Part shown: piece after piece, positions 47,227-59,040 of the stretch
Layout of the letters: the number at the start of each line of letters is the position of its first letter
Numbering within the stretch: position 1 is the first letter of the stretch
Assembly: GCA_026168455.1 (NCBI GenBank)
Contig: CM047426.1
Span: 39,366,175 to 39,430,174 of the forward strand
Direction of reading: 5' to 3'
Source of the DNA: Theocolax elegans
Lineage: Eukaryota; Arthropoda; Insecta; Hymenoptera; Cerocephalidae
Length of the DNA stretch: 64,000 nucleotides
The notes under the pieces: generated by a model
The model's input: only the letters and a program-made list of their open reading frames with translations
Database searches by the model: none
What the model was told of the DNA's origin: nothing
Position numbers and translations under genes: made by a program

Positions 47227-48056
47227 AAAAAATTATGCAAATTAATTAATAAATCATTATTCAATTATTAAGACCAATAAAGTATATACTTATATAATAT
47301 GCAGTAAGAGAATAAAATAGGCATTTTTTCCCGCGGGTTACAGGTGCAATAGCTCATATGCAAAAGAGTAATCCCTTTTCACTCCCCAAGTGTATATAAC
47401 AATTTTCACCTAGATCATCTTGAGAAAGATCACTTTATTTTACAGCAACAACATTTAATATTTTTTTCTTTTATTGTTATGAATTTCAATTTGCCTTTTT
47501 TATTAGAGTTGTTTGGCATCAAAAGTTTTAGAAATAGTAAATCTTGACTAAAAATATGCTGGTTACAATTTTTAGCGGTAACGTAAATGCGAAGGCTAAA
47601 AAGTGAGTCCTGGGACTGAAAATTGACTGCCGAAAGCAAAAGCTTACTTTATTTAGAGAATAAAATACAATTTTTCTCCCGCGTTCGAAGTCAATAAAGT
47701 GGACTGTTCGGTTTTGAATGAAAAATAACAAATCTTATGACACAACAGTATCATGATATACTGTTCTTTTATATACTATTCTATTTAATTTGTAAATTGT
47801 AAAATTAAATTTATTAAATTAAATGTACCAAAAAATCTTACAATATTGAGAAAATTGAAATAATTTCTAAATAAATTGTTGTCGAATAAAGTAGCCTTTC
47901 AAATTGTCAGGGTGACAAATTTTATGTGCATCTCAGAAGTAAAAAGCGATTATTTCCTTGAATGAATTACTGCTTTCGCTAAAGTTTAGACAGCAACTTT
48001 TATCTCGGTCATAAATGCCTATTTCACACTTTAAATGCATAAATAACTATTAATTA

Positions 48057-48840
48057 TATACTGAAGAACCCTCCGCCACCCCCACTGTGTCACGATTTAT
48101 CGTAAACAACAATGGTCTTCAGTAAAACATGTATAATTATACCCATTATGTATTATTCACTGCATAGATTCTTTATATTCATTATTTTAATGATACATTA
48201 TAATGACTAGCATTTTACACAAAATACTTGTGCACAATATTATATTTTGATATTAATATCATTGAATATTAATGTTTATCTTGGAAAAATATAATACATA
48301 TATTACGTCCAATTTTTCATAGCTTATGATAATATGCAAATAATTTTTTAACAACTACTAGCATGCAATTACAAAGCTACAGATCTACAATACATTTCAT
48401 GCAAAACAAATATGAAACTATAATTATCAGTAATTATTAATAGTATACTGAAGAACCCTCCGCCACCCCCACTGCGTTTCGATTTATCGTAAACAACAAT
48501 GGCCTTCAGTAAAACATAATTATACACACTATGTATTATTCATTGCGTAGATTCTTTATATCATGATTATTTTTATGATATATTATGACTAGTGTTTTCT
48601 GTACACTAAATATTTCGGCACTTATTATATTTTCACTACATTGCGCACTTATCACATAATGGAATATTAGCGTTTATTTTGGCAAAATATATTACATAAA
48701 TTACGTTCAATTTTTCTTATGACAGTAAACAAATAGTTACTACTACTAGCATGCAATTAAAAGCTATATATCTACAATACATTTAATGCAAAACAACCAT
48801 GCAACATGCAATTTATCTTATTATAATATAAATAAATACT
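48057..48840 (+). repeat. Two tandem ~405-bp units with stem-loop, copy B
   Basis: Same as 42190-42990. The ACTGAAGA/TCTTCAGT stem is kept in both units and both copies, although flanking bases differ. Confidence 0.75.
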
Positions 48841-48870
48841 TGTCAAAGTAAGTATGCAATATTGAATTAT

Positions 48871-50460
48871 TCATTGACTTGGAAAAGGTATCAGTTTTTT
48901 AGATTGTATTATTTTAGCAAAATGTTTCCTCATTTTCACAGTATTTTTGCTGTATCGTATCAAAGCAGGTTCTTGACCTAATGCAATTGCAGTTACAAAA
49001 GCAGCTGCATAAATGCCACAGCTGCAAGCATCGGGTTGTTGTGTAACTGGCATTATGACCAAATCTAATTCAGAAATGTTAGGGTATCGTTTACTTAAGT
49101 ACTGTCTTTCTTGCGGATGAAAAAATTCTATCTCTAAGCGATTCAAACTATCATAAATAAACACATTAGATCCGTCAAAATACGTGCATATCCAATGAGG
49201 ATAATCGTGACCGCCTACAATTTGTATGTGCTTTATTACTGGTGAAATGTTTAGCAAATCAGTATAAACAAAATATTGCACAGGATGAACGTCAAAAGTT
49301 GGTAAATATCTTCTAACAATTTGCATAAACAACTCGACGTCATCATCTTGTAATAAATAATTCAATTGGATGACACTCGACATAACTTTATGAGCATCTA
49401 TTGATAAATTACAAGAGTTAATTATCGCTACTTTATCATCGTAAGTTAATTCATGCCAGCTTTCAATATTATTAACTAATTGCTCTTTGTTTTTTCTATA
49501 TTGTTTATGTTTTTCGAAACACTCACTTTTCATACTACTAAACATCGTGTGTTGATCTTGAAATTTACATACAACAATATCGGAATTTAACTTACTCTTC
49601 TCAATTTCTTCATCAGCTCCTATTAAATCAATTTTAGTTACTTTCATGCGTTTGATACAATTACTTTCTTTTTTCTTATTTTTCCTTTTGTTCTGACAAA
49701 TTTCTTTTTTTTGTTTGTTTTCTTGAGCTAGTAAAATGTAAGGAGGCTCTCTTATGGGCATGTTTCTACACACTCGACTGTCAACAATTTCGGGAAGTAA
49801 ACAATTCATGTAAAATGTCATTAATTTAGGCTCCATAGAATTCCAAAACGTTTCATTGTAGTCTTCCCTGACATATTTTATTCCCCTTTTTGTATAAAGA
49901 GCAAATAAACAGTATTTTCTATTAGATATGTGCAGTTGACCTTGCACCTGGTAGTAATAATCATGTTTCGTATTCATTCTATTAATATCATTAGCGGAAA
50001 AGATGTTTCGAATTCGTTTATTCTTTTTCATTGCCTCTTCGGGAGTTAAATTAGCTACTGAACTAGGAGATTTTACTTCTACGATACCATCTTCTCCTAT
50101 TATGCCATCTAAACTTGCACCTAAATAAGGCATACTTATATCAATCAGTAGCCCAACCTTTTCTACTTTAATTTTTAATTCCTTTTCTAATTCTTTTATA
50201 GCCTCATTTTCCATTTGAAGACCATAACGTAATTGATCCAACTTCAATTCGCCTCGGTACAATATTTCTCGAACTTTAGCAGCGCACGATGTGCTATCTC
50301 TTGCTTTACAAATACTTCCAAATCTCGAAGCTGTAAGCAACTTACTGCGTTTTTCGTGCCACAAATCACAATCACTTTGTTTTATTGTGGCTCTTTCGAT
50401 TTCGTCTCGATTACGCGCATCTTCTTCCAGTTGCTCAAAATGCTTTCGAACCAATGCATT
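48871..50460 (-). CDS. YqaJ-type nuclease fused to Ulp1-type cysteine protease (transposon protein)
   Basis: A 527-codon frame. Residues ~32-175 form a YqaJ/lambda-exonuclease-like fold: WHEKRSKLLTASRFG, YGLQMENEA (Glu), ASLDG (Asp116), EVKS (Glu126, Lys128) and YYYQVQGQ (169-173), so all motif positions are filled. Residues ~330-527 form a C48/Ulp1 protease with PHWICTYF (His420), IYDSLN (Asp435), Gln472 and CSCGIY (Cys479). The first domain would trim DNA ends and the second would cut SUMO-like or polyprotein sites. The frame has no ATG at its start. It is in the same frame as the transposase ORF upstream and separated from it only by a TAA at 50461-50463, so both were probably one protein. 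The nuclease and protease look intact. Confidence 0.85.
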   Translation of the reverse strand, partial: NALVRKHFEQLEEDARNRDEIERATIKQSDCDLWHEKRSKLLTASRFGSICKARDSTSCAAKVREILYRGELKLDQLRYGLQMENEAIKELEKELKIKVEKVGLLIDISMPYLGASLDGIIGEDGIVEVKSPSSVANLTPEEAMKKNKRIRNIFSANDINRMNTKHDYYYQVQGQLHISNRKYCLFALYTKRGIKYVREDYNETFWNSMEPKLMTFYMNCLLPEIVDSRVCRNMPIREPPYILLAQENKQKKEICQNKRKNKKKESNCIKRMKVTKIDLIGADEEIEKSKLNSDIVVCKFQDQHTMFSSMKSECFEKHKQYRKNKEQLVNNIESWHELTYDDKVAIINSCNLSIDAHKVMSSVIQLNYLLQDDDVELFMQIVRRYLPTFDVHPVQYFVYTDLLNISPVIKHIQIVGGHDYPHWICTYFDGSNVFIYDSLNRLEIEFFHPQERQYLSKRYPNISELDLVIMPVTQQPDACSCGIYAAAFVTAIALGQEPALIRYSKNTVKMRKHFAKIIQSKKLIPFPSQ

Positions 50461-51660
50461 TTAATCTTCTCCTGTCTTGTCCTCATCCTCGTGGTTGTCA
50501 CCATAATATTTTTCATTGTCTTGCATGATGTATTTTCTTTTTGTACCTTTACTTTCACGTAACAATCGATTTTTGAGGACTTTAGCTTGATTTTCTGTTT
50601 CTACGACTTCTGCTATACTCAAATCTTCATCTACGTATTTACTCATAAAAGTTAATACTGATCCGCTATTATGCTGTATAACCGCTGCTAAACATCTAAT
50701 ATAATAAGAATCCGTAAATCCGAAAAAAATTCGTTTTCCGCCAACAAACTTTGCTACTATTGAATTAAAATTTTCGGAAGCATTTGTCTTCACTTTTTTT
50801 AATAAACTTTTTGTGTAACAACTTACTTTTGATACAGCATTTTTTATCGCCTCATATATCCGACATGCTTTCAAAATAGGTACCCAATTTTTTTCTTTCT
50901 TTGAAACTTTGCAATCCAAATCAGACCTTTTACAAAACGTATGATGTCCAAAAACGTGGTTAACAACATTTAAAATATCACGTTGGAGGTTACTGCGTCG
51001 TTCTTCTTCTGTACAATTTTCAGAATTTCTTTTTTTAATATAAGATACAATCATTTTACGAATTTTAAAAGCCGAGTTTTTAATAAACTTTCGAAAAGAT
51101 GCTATATTTCCAACGACAGCGGATCTATCCATTCTTACTTTTGAACAATCAACAATTTTAGTGCACATGTTTCTTAATAGGTGATTAAAACAGTATAATC
51201 GACCTACTCGAACACCTTTTTTTCCGTACACGTCATTATTTAGCAAAGCTGTGTACGTATTACAATCACCATCACCAATATATGTTTTATAGATTAAACC
51301 ATGCATTTCAATACTTTTCTGGAAACCTTTTAAAATGCAGTCTGTTTCCATACTGCTAGAACTTTTATTGTAATTCCAATTTTTATAGCACGTATGCAAT
51401 TTAGGTTTTTTATTATTTTTAGCGGCTTTCAAACACGTTAGACAAAATTTGTTTCGAACTTCTACGTGTAATACTTTCTTTGTTTCAAGTCCTATAAGAA
51501 CACCTACGCAAACTAAAGAATCAAATTTACCACTTCTGTACGTTCTTTTACCATATGCTCCGTCCCCTTCTACTTCTATGAATGGAATTCCTTTTATAAT
51601 ATTATTTTTTTCATTTGCTATCTTTTTTTCTTCTTCGCCTGCTTTTTTCATACAGTCCTC
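50461..51660 (-). CDS. Mutator-like (MULE) transposase, N-terminally truncated
   Basis: A 396-codon frame that continues without stop past the ATG at 51651 to the boundary at about 51661. Motifs: VEGDGAYGKRTYRSG (Asp30), KFCLTC...LHTC zinc-like knuckle (70-88), YIGDGDCNTYTALL (Asp127/129) and YCFNHLLRN (C154-x2-H157). This is the DD-C/H arrangement of arthropod MULE-type transposases. It would cut and move the element. The N-terminal DNA-binding part is missing because the segmental repeat at 51664 starts there. It ends in a TAA (50461-50463) directly followed in the same frame by the nuclease/protease. Confidence 0.8.
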   Translation of the reverse strand, partial: EDCMKKAGEEEKKIANEKNNIIKGIPFIEVEGDGAYGKRTYRSGKFDSLVCVGVLIGLETKKVLHVEVRNKFCLTCLKAAKNNKKPKLHTCYKNWNYNKSSSSMETDCILKGFQKSIEMHGLIYKTYIGDGDCNTYTALLNNDVYGKKGVRVGRLYCFNHLLRNMCTKIVDCSKVRMDRSAVVGNIASFRKFIKNSAFKIRKMIVSYIKKRNSENCTEEERRSNLQRDILNVVNHVFGHHTFCKRSDLDCKVSKKEKNWVPILKACRIYEAIKNAVSKVSCYTKSLLKKVKTNASENFNSIVAKFVGGKRIFFGFTDSYYIRCLAAVIQHNSGSVLTFMSKYVDEDLSIAEVVETENQAKVLKNRLLRESKGTKRKYIMQDNEKYYGDNHEDEDKTGED

Positions 51661-51796
51661 AGCTCAGCGCACCCAGAAGTGGCTCCGACACCTCGGTAAA
51701 TTCAAAAATTGGCAATTTTGCTTAAAAAAAAGTATTACAAATAAATATTGTTAAGGTTTGATAAATTAAATAAAATTATAACCGTAAAAGTTATTA

Positions 51797-52489
51797 CACT
51801 GAAAAAATGTCCGGGCACCGACTATACAATGCGCCGTGCACAAGCGCTACGTTACTTTCGCGCAGCAGAAGTACGACTTTTCGGGCAGGAACTGCCCGAA
51901 ATGAAGGGACCACTACTATGCGAGTCTCGACGCACCGACTCGGCCAATTAAAAAAAATATTTTATTTTGAACTCGCCGTAACTCAGAATCTAATTAACGA
52001 AACCTTTTAAAAAATTTCCAGATTATACATTACTAGTACTAGTTCCTTACTGTATCATTACAAAATGTCTAAAGTATTATCAAACACATGAAAAAAATTA
52101 TAAACAAAAAATATTTTTTAATACTTTACTAATTTCTTAATTGAAAAAAAGTGAGTGAGGAAGTTTTAAAAAACGACAAATTAAAACTACAGTATTATTC
52201 AAAATATGTTAAAGGAGATGTGTACAAAATTTGAGGTCAAAATATGCAGTAGAATACAAGTTAGAGGTGATTTAGTGGTTTGCGATCGAATAACGACAAA
52301 CGCGGACTCGGCGACGATTACGAACGCACTCTTCACGTATACCGTCGGATCTCACTCATACGGCTGTCGGGCAGGAGAAGCCCGAAAATCGGATGCCGGA
52401 GTTACGAATCTGGAAGGCGCGATCTTCCCACTGTTTCGTGTAGTTGATGCACGGGTACGTGAAGTCGGAGCCCGAAGATTTTTTCAGTG
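51797..52489. mobile_element. 693-bp MITE with CACTGAAAAAAT ends and TA target duplication
   Basis: Ends CACTGAAAAAATGTCCGGGC and, in complement, CACTGAAAAAATCTTCGGGC form imperfect inverted repeats of about 28 bp. TA flanks both sides. The other copy of the host segment reads GTTATTAGGCCAG (about 12500-12512), the exact empty site with one TA. Internal sequence is relatively GC-rich near both ends and AT-rich in the middle. The short frames inside have no recognisable domain. TA duplication fits a Tc1/mariner-type mobiliser, but the ends are not diagnostic. Confidence 0.85.
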
Positions 52490-53298
52490 TAGGCCAGAAA
52501 TAATTTATTAATCGTAAAATCGTGTAGACGAATAAAAAATGATTAGACCGAATTGTTTCGTAATATTTGTATTTAAATAGTTTTGACCACTAAATAATGG
52601 TATTTCTAAATTATACGATGAATACAATTATTAATTCAATTATTTCGCAACATTGCGGCATCATAATTAATGAAATAATAATTATTTTAATTGAAATAAT
52701 TTGTCGGAGTGCTGTTTTACCCGATAACCTAAAACTGCGCAGCGATTACCGACAGCGCGTCGGCCGGGACTCGCCGCAGGATAAATCGCACACGCCGTGA
52801 AGAGGGCGACTCGCGATCAGGTCTTTCCTTATATCGGCAATTAAATTATTTTATACGTGTACGTTTACATTTTAATTAAAAACTAAGAAATTGCATAAAC
52901 AAATAACGTGTTGCAAATTTCTTGATTCAACATACATTTTAATTTAAGTATCTCTTATAAAGTACAGGATTAAATAGCAGTAATAAATTAAGATCAATAA
53001 AATAATAGTTAGAACAAATACATTGTATGTACGAAGCTATCGTATGAACTTCATACAGTGCCAATAAAACATGCAAGTATTTAAATTTTTTTAATACATT
53101 ATGCTAATGAAATTTATTCATTGTTCATATCCAACTCTCTACTCGTTAATGAAAATAAATGCATTTATAAAACATAATTTTATTGGATTTTTTGATAACT
53201 TATGTAATAGAAAAACTGAAAAATAAATATCTTTTTTCTTAGATTCAAACAGTTTTGTTTGTTTACGCACCCACATTTTTTTACTTAAAGTTCGACTT

Positions 53299-54063
53299 AC
53301 AAGGAGAGCATCAGGCCTTCGGAAAACGGATCTTTAGCAAACTCTAGGATATGATTTCTACTATAAAAATATGAAGAAAGCCGGAGTTCCGTATGCCAAT
53401 GCCCTTTTTTTCGGAAGTTAGAAGCAAATAACGAAAAATCTTACCGAAAAAATGTTTGACTTTGATCGCTTATAACTCATAAACAAATAGAGATATGCTC
53501 CCAGACTCAAATCCAGCAGAAAACTGAGATCGAGTAGATTGGATTTGAAAAAAAAGAAGCTTAAATATCTTGATTTAGTTAAAAGTTATGAAAGAAATAA
53601 GAATTTAACGATATTTTAGCCTGAAATTTAATGCATTTGTTAATTAAAAATATTCATCAAAAAATCATCAAATTCTTATTTCTTTCATAACTTTTAACCA
53701 AATCAAGATATTTAAGCTCCTTTTTTTTGAAATCCAATCTACTCGATCTCAGTTATCTGCTGGATTTGAGTCTGGGAGCATATCTCTATTTGTTTATGAG
53801 TTATAAGCGATCAAAGTCAAACATTTTTTCGGTAAGATTTTTCGTTATTTGCTTCTAACTTCCGAAAAAAAGGGCATTGGCATACGGAACTCCGGCTTTC
53901 TTCATATTTTTATACTAGAAATCATATCCTAGAGTTTGGTAAAGATCTGTTTTCCGAAGGCCTGATGCTCTCCTTGTTAGAGTGACAAGCTAACAATAAA
54001 CCTTTTTTTTACATGTATGTACTTTAAAATCTGATAGCATCAAAACAAAAACTGTGTCCTATA
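53299..54063. repeat. Foldback element, second copy
   Basis: Matches 13708-14558, but the left arm lacks about the outer 95 bases. The right arm is complete and runs straight into TATAAATGATAAAC. Few substitutions separate the two copies. Confidence 0.8.
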
Positions 54064-54454
54064 AATGATAAACTAAACTTTTTTAACAGTATAAAGCGTT
54101 TCTTCGTGTTTTTTATGATACATTTTTTTAATGCACAAAAAAAGCATTCTTTTATTTCTTTTTTGATTCTCGAACGCTCAACGAAAAATGTGTGCCTCGC
54201 TTCGCTCGGGCGTTAACGACACACGAGACAAAAATCTACTTTCTCGCACTAGTATCGTAATATACTATTTACAAATTATATGCAATAAATTTGGGTACCA
54301 CTTTCGCCGTAGAAGTATTTATTAACTGTCAAAAATTTGCACACTGAGTTATTGATTATATGTATATAAATGAAAAAGATAATTATGTAGAAGAAGGTAC
54401 GTATAGTTTACTGTTGTTACTGTTAATTAATTAAAATACATTATAGTTATTAAA

Positions 54455-55315
54455 AATAGTTATTTATGCACCTCGGGAGTAAAGTAGGCGTTTATTTCCG
54501 GGATGAAAGTTACTGCCCGAGCTTTAATTGAAAGTATCGAAGTGCATATATTTTTTCACCCAAATCACCTGAAAAAGGCTACTTTATTCGACAACAACAA
54601 GAATAACAGCAATTTAGAAATTTATTTTTGTATTTATAATTAGTACATTATTTATGTATTATTTATGGTATATTTTATCAAATAATTCATTATTGTGATA
54701 AGAAGTGTTTTTTTTTTAAATAAGTTAATGCGGCGAGTAAAGAGAGTAAAAAGAGAGTGCGGGGAGCAAAAGTAACTTTTACTCCCCGGAGGAATAAATT
54801 TTAACTTTTGTCCTTCCGCTGAGGTTAATAAAGTGGACTTTTTTGGGTGATTAGGGTGAAATAGTTATTTATGCACCAAGCGAGTAAAGTAGGCGTTTAT
54901 TCTCGGGATGAAAGTTACTGCCCGAGCTTTAGCGAGGTTTTACTAGTAATTCATCCAAGGGAATAATCGCCTACTTTACTACCGAAGTGTATATAAAATT
55001 TTTCACCCTAATCATTTGGAAAGCCACTTTATTCGACAACAATTTCTTTAAAAATTTCTAAAATTTTTCAATATTCTAAGATTTTTTGCTGTATTTAATT
55101 GAACAAAATTAATTTAATTTAGTATTTGTAGGAAAAAACTAAAATAAGTGTTAATAGATAAAAAAGTTGCTCTACGAGCAATAAAATGTGTCTAGGCTGA
55201 ATAAAATGAGTCTACGGGGAATAAAATAATCGAGGGAATAAAATGCAATTTTAGTCCCTCCGAAGAGGTCAATAAAGTGGACTTTTCAGATGGTTAGAGT
55301 GAAAACTCTATTTTT
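54455..55315 (+). repeat. Two GGAATAAAGT-family repeats side by side
   Basis: One unit starts with TTATGCACCTCGGGAG and ends at the GGGTGATTAGGGTGAAA near 54860. The second starts at about 54865 with TTATGCACCAAGCGAG and ends near 55315. The 20-bp inner array has one unit fewer than the copy at 16990-17060. Confidence 0.75.
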
Positions 55316-56140
55316 TTCAAATGTGTTATATCTCTGAAATTAACCGCGGTCAAGTGTGCTGAGAAAAAACATAGTAATAATGGATAATAGTGGCTATATG
55401 CAGGAAATAAGACAACGTTTTTAAGCGTAAATAGACTTTAATCCACTTGAAATTTTGGCAGCAGGTAGTCTTTACGTTAAGAACGCTCCCGATTATCAGA
55501 AGATATATAATTAGCGAAATTATTGAACGTTATATATTTTATGAAATTTTTTATTGTTTCATATGTTTCAAACTAATCGGACAAATTTTTTGAGAAATAA
55601 TGTTTGAAATATTGAGAAAAATATTTGTGTTAATTATTATTATCATTATTATTATTTATTGAGTAATTTGTTTAAAGGTAAACCCAATACGAATGTTAGG
55701 ATAAACCCGATTTCGATTTGCATAATTTACATCGCATTATATAAGACCCATTATCATATTAGTATTATTAATTTTATTGTGTAATTATATGCATTCAGAA
55801 ATAATTAATTATAACGTAAGGCAGGGGAAAGGCAAGCATGAGGGATGGTTCAATGTGCAATTGACTTATCTTTTTTTCTTATAAATTGGACAATATGAAA
55901 ATGAAAAAGATCTCTGAGTATCTCTGAGAAAGCTCAATTTAAATAGTAAGCCCTCCATAACTGGCAATGCAATTCAATCATTTTCAGTGTTTTCATTAAT
56001 TAGAAGGTAGATGTGGTCTATTTTTCCGTGTAATGCGTGTAGGCATAGGTGGGAGAACCATTTTGAAGTAGGTAGATGGAAGTTCATATCTAACTCTTTC
56101 AGTCTGTTCTAAACTTGTATTTTAGCAATTTTGCTTTCAG

Positions 56141-56199
56141 ACAACGTATTTCTGAATTTGCGAAAACGATGAACCTGTAGATGAGACGATTACGCCTAG
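56141..56199 (+). other. Exon-like 59-bp block with splice signals, copy 2
   Basis: Identical to 17975-18033, with the same acceptor and GTAAGT donor. Confidence 0.3.
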
Positions 56200-56606
56200 G
56201 TAAGTATAGTATTTTTATTAATAATGATTACTCCTATTAAATAAATGGAAAATGTATATGATATTTCTGTAACAAACATGAAGAGTAGATTTGCCTTGCA
56301 AGTAGTAATTAAGCCATTTGATGTGAAAGTTTATGTAGATAAATTCGTTATATTTTTTTACGATTAACACTTAAATATTGGGCTTTGATACTTTCTAAGA
56401 GGACCGCGTATGAAAGTCAACCAGAGGTGTTCAAAATCGTGAATCAGGGGCCGCGATTCATTTTCGATTCGTTTGAATCACCCTTGATGAATCGACTAAA
56501 TGTGAGTCGTGTTTCATTCTCGCGATTCAGATTAGTTCGCAGCTTGAATCGTGATTCACTCTACTCGATTCAGTTTATGAATCCCGATACAAATTACAAT
56601 TTATTT

Positions 56607-56762
56607 TGAATCATGATTCACCTCGTTAATCGGGGACAATGAATCACGATTCACATCGTGAATTGGGTGCATTAAATCACAATTCACCTCGTGAATTGGG
56701 TACATTGAATTACGATTCACCTAGTGAATCGGGGACATTGAATCATGATTCACTTAGTGATG
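56607..56762 (+). repeat. 33-bp minisatellite with dyad symmetry
   Basis: Nearly five units of TGAATCACGATTCACCTCG plus TGAATTGGGTACAT. Each unit contains the palindrome GAATCACGATTC and ATTCACCTCGTGAAT, so single strands would fold repeatedly. Related GAATC/GATTC words extend upstream to about 56430. Confidence 0.85.
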
Positions 56763-56944
56763 GAATAAACTTTCTTTTATCGGATACATTCTATTAAAAA
56801 TGTATACAGCGATCTACTTAAAAACATTTAAGAAGTCAATTTAATTTATTCTCGTAAAAATGTAAAATATAAATAAATAATAAAATTTTTTGTAATACAT
56901 GCACGAAAATCGCGTTTTTGCGCCCTAAAAGTAGGGTCTAAAGT

Positions 56945-57418
56945 CCTTTTTCACCCCAACCATCTGAAAAGTCCACTTTATTAACCTCTACGGAGGGACT
57001 AAAATTGCATTTTATTCCCTTGATTATTTTATTTCCCGTAGACTCACTTTATTCCCCGTAAACTCACTTTGTTCCCCGTAGACTCATTTTATTCAGCGTA
57101 GACCCATTTTATTGCTCGTAGAGCAAATTTTTTATCTATTAACACTTATTTTAGTTTTCTCCTACAAATACTAAATCAAATTAATTTTGTTCAAACAAAA
57201 AATCTTAGAATATTAATAAAATTTTAGAAATTTTTATAGAAATTGTTGTCGAATAAAGTGGCTTTCCAAATGATTAGTTTGAAAAATTTTCTATGCCCTT
57301 CGGGTGTAAAAGGCGATTATTCCCTTGGATGAATTACTGCCCTCGCTAAAGTTCGGGCAGTAACTGTCATCCCGGGAATAAACGCCTACTTTACTCCCTT
57401 GGTGCATAAATAACTATT
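56945..57418 (-). repeat. GGAATAAAGT-family repeat, minus orientation
   Basis: Mirror of 16650-17160, with four to five 20-bp units (57010-57110) and the same terminal phrases. Confidence 0.75.
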
Positions 57419-57689
57419 TCGGCCGGTGGGCAAAAAAATTTTCTATAAAAAAGCTGCAAATTCATATATGAAATTCTCCTACGTTTTGGGGGCGTTTTTT
57501 ATAGAGTTCTTTAGCGCCGTTTGCGAATGTATAATACATATTTATATACATAGGTGCATAAATATATGCATATGCATATATAAAGTTGAATTTGGTGGTG
57601 ATTGAAAAATTAATTTGCTAGCGTAATAATTGCATAGATTACCGATTTTAAAAACTCCTTAATCGCGAACATTCGTGCCCTTGTCACGA

Positions 57690-57872
57690 AAAATATGGTG
57701 TGCACCAAGGGCTAAGTGGGCTTTTTGGCCTCGTGTGTTTTTCGTACTCGGCTTCGGTGAGCAATATGTATTCGCCTTTGGCTCGTGCTAGCTCACCTGC
57801 ACCTCGTACTGCAAAAACACACTCGGCTTAAAAAGACCCACTTTACGCCCTTCGTACACAATATCGCATTCT
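57690..57872. repeat. Hairpin with ~75-bp arms
   Basis: GTGTGCACCAAGGGCTAAGT at the left pairs with ACTTTACGCCCTTCGTACAC at the right. GGCCTCGTGTGTTTTTCG pairs with GCAAAAACACACTCGGC. Identity of the arms is roughly 80%. It is probably a MITE. Confidence 0.65.
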
Positions 57873-58884
57873 ATTTATGTTAATCAGAAACCCATCCACT
57901 TACCAACGTTGCTTAACTTTATAATCCATCATTTATCTAAGCCTTATCTCTCAAAGCTACAATCATATGGAAGCAAAGGTTTCAAAATTATATTTCTTTA
58001 CGCTTGAATATATGAGGAAATCCACGAAACCTTTGATTTTTCGCAAAAATAAAATTGAAATTGAAATTTTGAGGCACACATTTTTATTTTCTGAGGTGTG
58101 TTTTTAAGCCATTAGAGTCAATAATTCATCTGCGTTTCTCATTTTTATCGATGCTTCAAAAAATTGCTATCTTTAAGTACAGAACTTGTGCCCGTCACAA
58201 CTCGTGAATTTTAATATTTTTTCCAAAATCAGATCTCGATACCACTCGATATATTGATTGGTCAATGTGAAGCTTATGATAATATATTATCGAGGTGAGC
58301 AATAATAGATTACAAAAGGTTCGGACGTGCTGAAAATAATATTATTGATGTGCCAACGAAAAAACATAATGTTTTCGAAAAAAAGTTATGCAGGTATCTC
58401 TTCAAATACTTTTCCTTCTAGCTTCATGAATTTTGATGACACATAATTTTTGAAGGCACTATTTTTTTGTCTTTTGAATAGCTTCGTTTTCGTTCAAACC
58501 AAGTTGTAAATTTCAAAGGCTTCAAAAAGTTATACATCAAAATGTCAACAAAAATTTAATAACCCAAAACAGAGTGACGCTTCTTGAATGTAATTCGCAG
58601 TAAGACAATGAACGGCACACTAATACGAATCTAGTTACTTTAAAGGCCTTAATAAAAGGAATGTTTCTTCAAATTTTCATATTGATCCATGGTGGCTTCA
58701 AAAAGTTATAAATAAAAGACGAAAAAGAAAATCCAAAGTGACTCTTAAAAACCATGCAATGATTTCTTAATAATTTTATTTTTGAAAGTCTTTCAGACAC
58801 GGTAGATAATTTCTTGATTGTCAAATGTCATTAAATTGACATAGTATAGTATCGAAACTAAAAGACTACATACTTTGTATCAAA
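57873..58884. other. Non-coding stretch
   Basis: No gene seen. Frames are short and the text resembles old repeat sequence (recurring CTTCAAAAAGTTAT phrases). Confidence 0.5.
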
Positions 58885-59040
58885 TAAAAAACCGCTGCTA
58901 ATAGATATTAGCACTTAGCTTCCTCGTACAATGCTTATATCTGCTATTTGTATAACAGTAATTTATGCAACTAGTGTGTGAAATGCATTTTTGTACATTG
59001 ATAATCGGTACCTCATCAGAAATATTGGTGAGCACGCAAG

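Larger units (their letters stand above)
45563..49810. repeat. Transposon-derived segmental duplication, copy B
   Basis: Near-identical partner of 39679-43959. Unlike copy A it continues to the right into the full YqaJ and transposase coding region, ending near 51660. Copy B is therefore the more complete element, and copy A could have arisen from it or from a third copy. Confidence 0.9.
51664..56467. repeat. Segmental duplication, copy 2 (left part)
   Basis: Partner of 12376-18300. It carries the MITE insertion at 51797-52489 and a foldback element at 53299-54063. It lacks the 1.7-kb block and has two side-by-side GGAATAAAGT-family copies (54455-55315) where copy 1 has one. Confidence 0.85.

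Noticed and set aside
51662..51766. Frame ending QKWLRHLGKFKNWQFCLKK in both duplicate copies
   Set aside because: Short, with no start or domain; the identity reflects the segmental duplication and not selection, so I could not support a gene.
51748..52511. Three frames of 67-101 codons
   Set aside because: They lie inside or across the ends of the 693-bp MITE and contain no domain.
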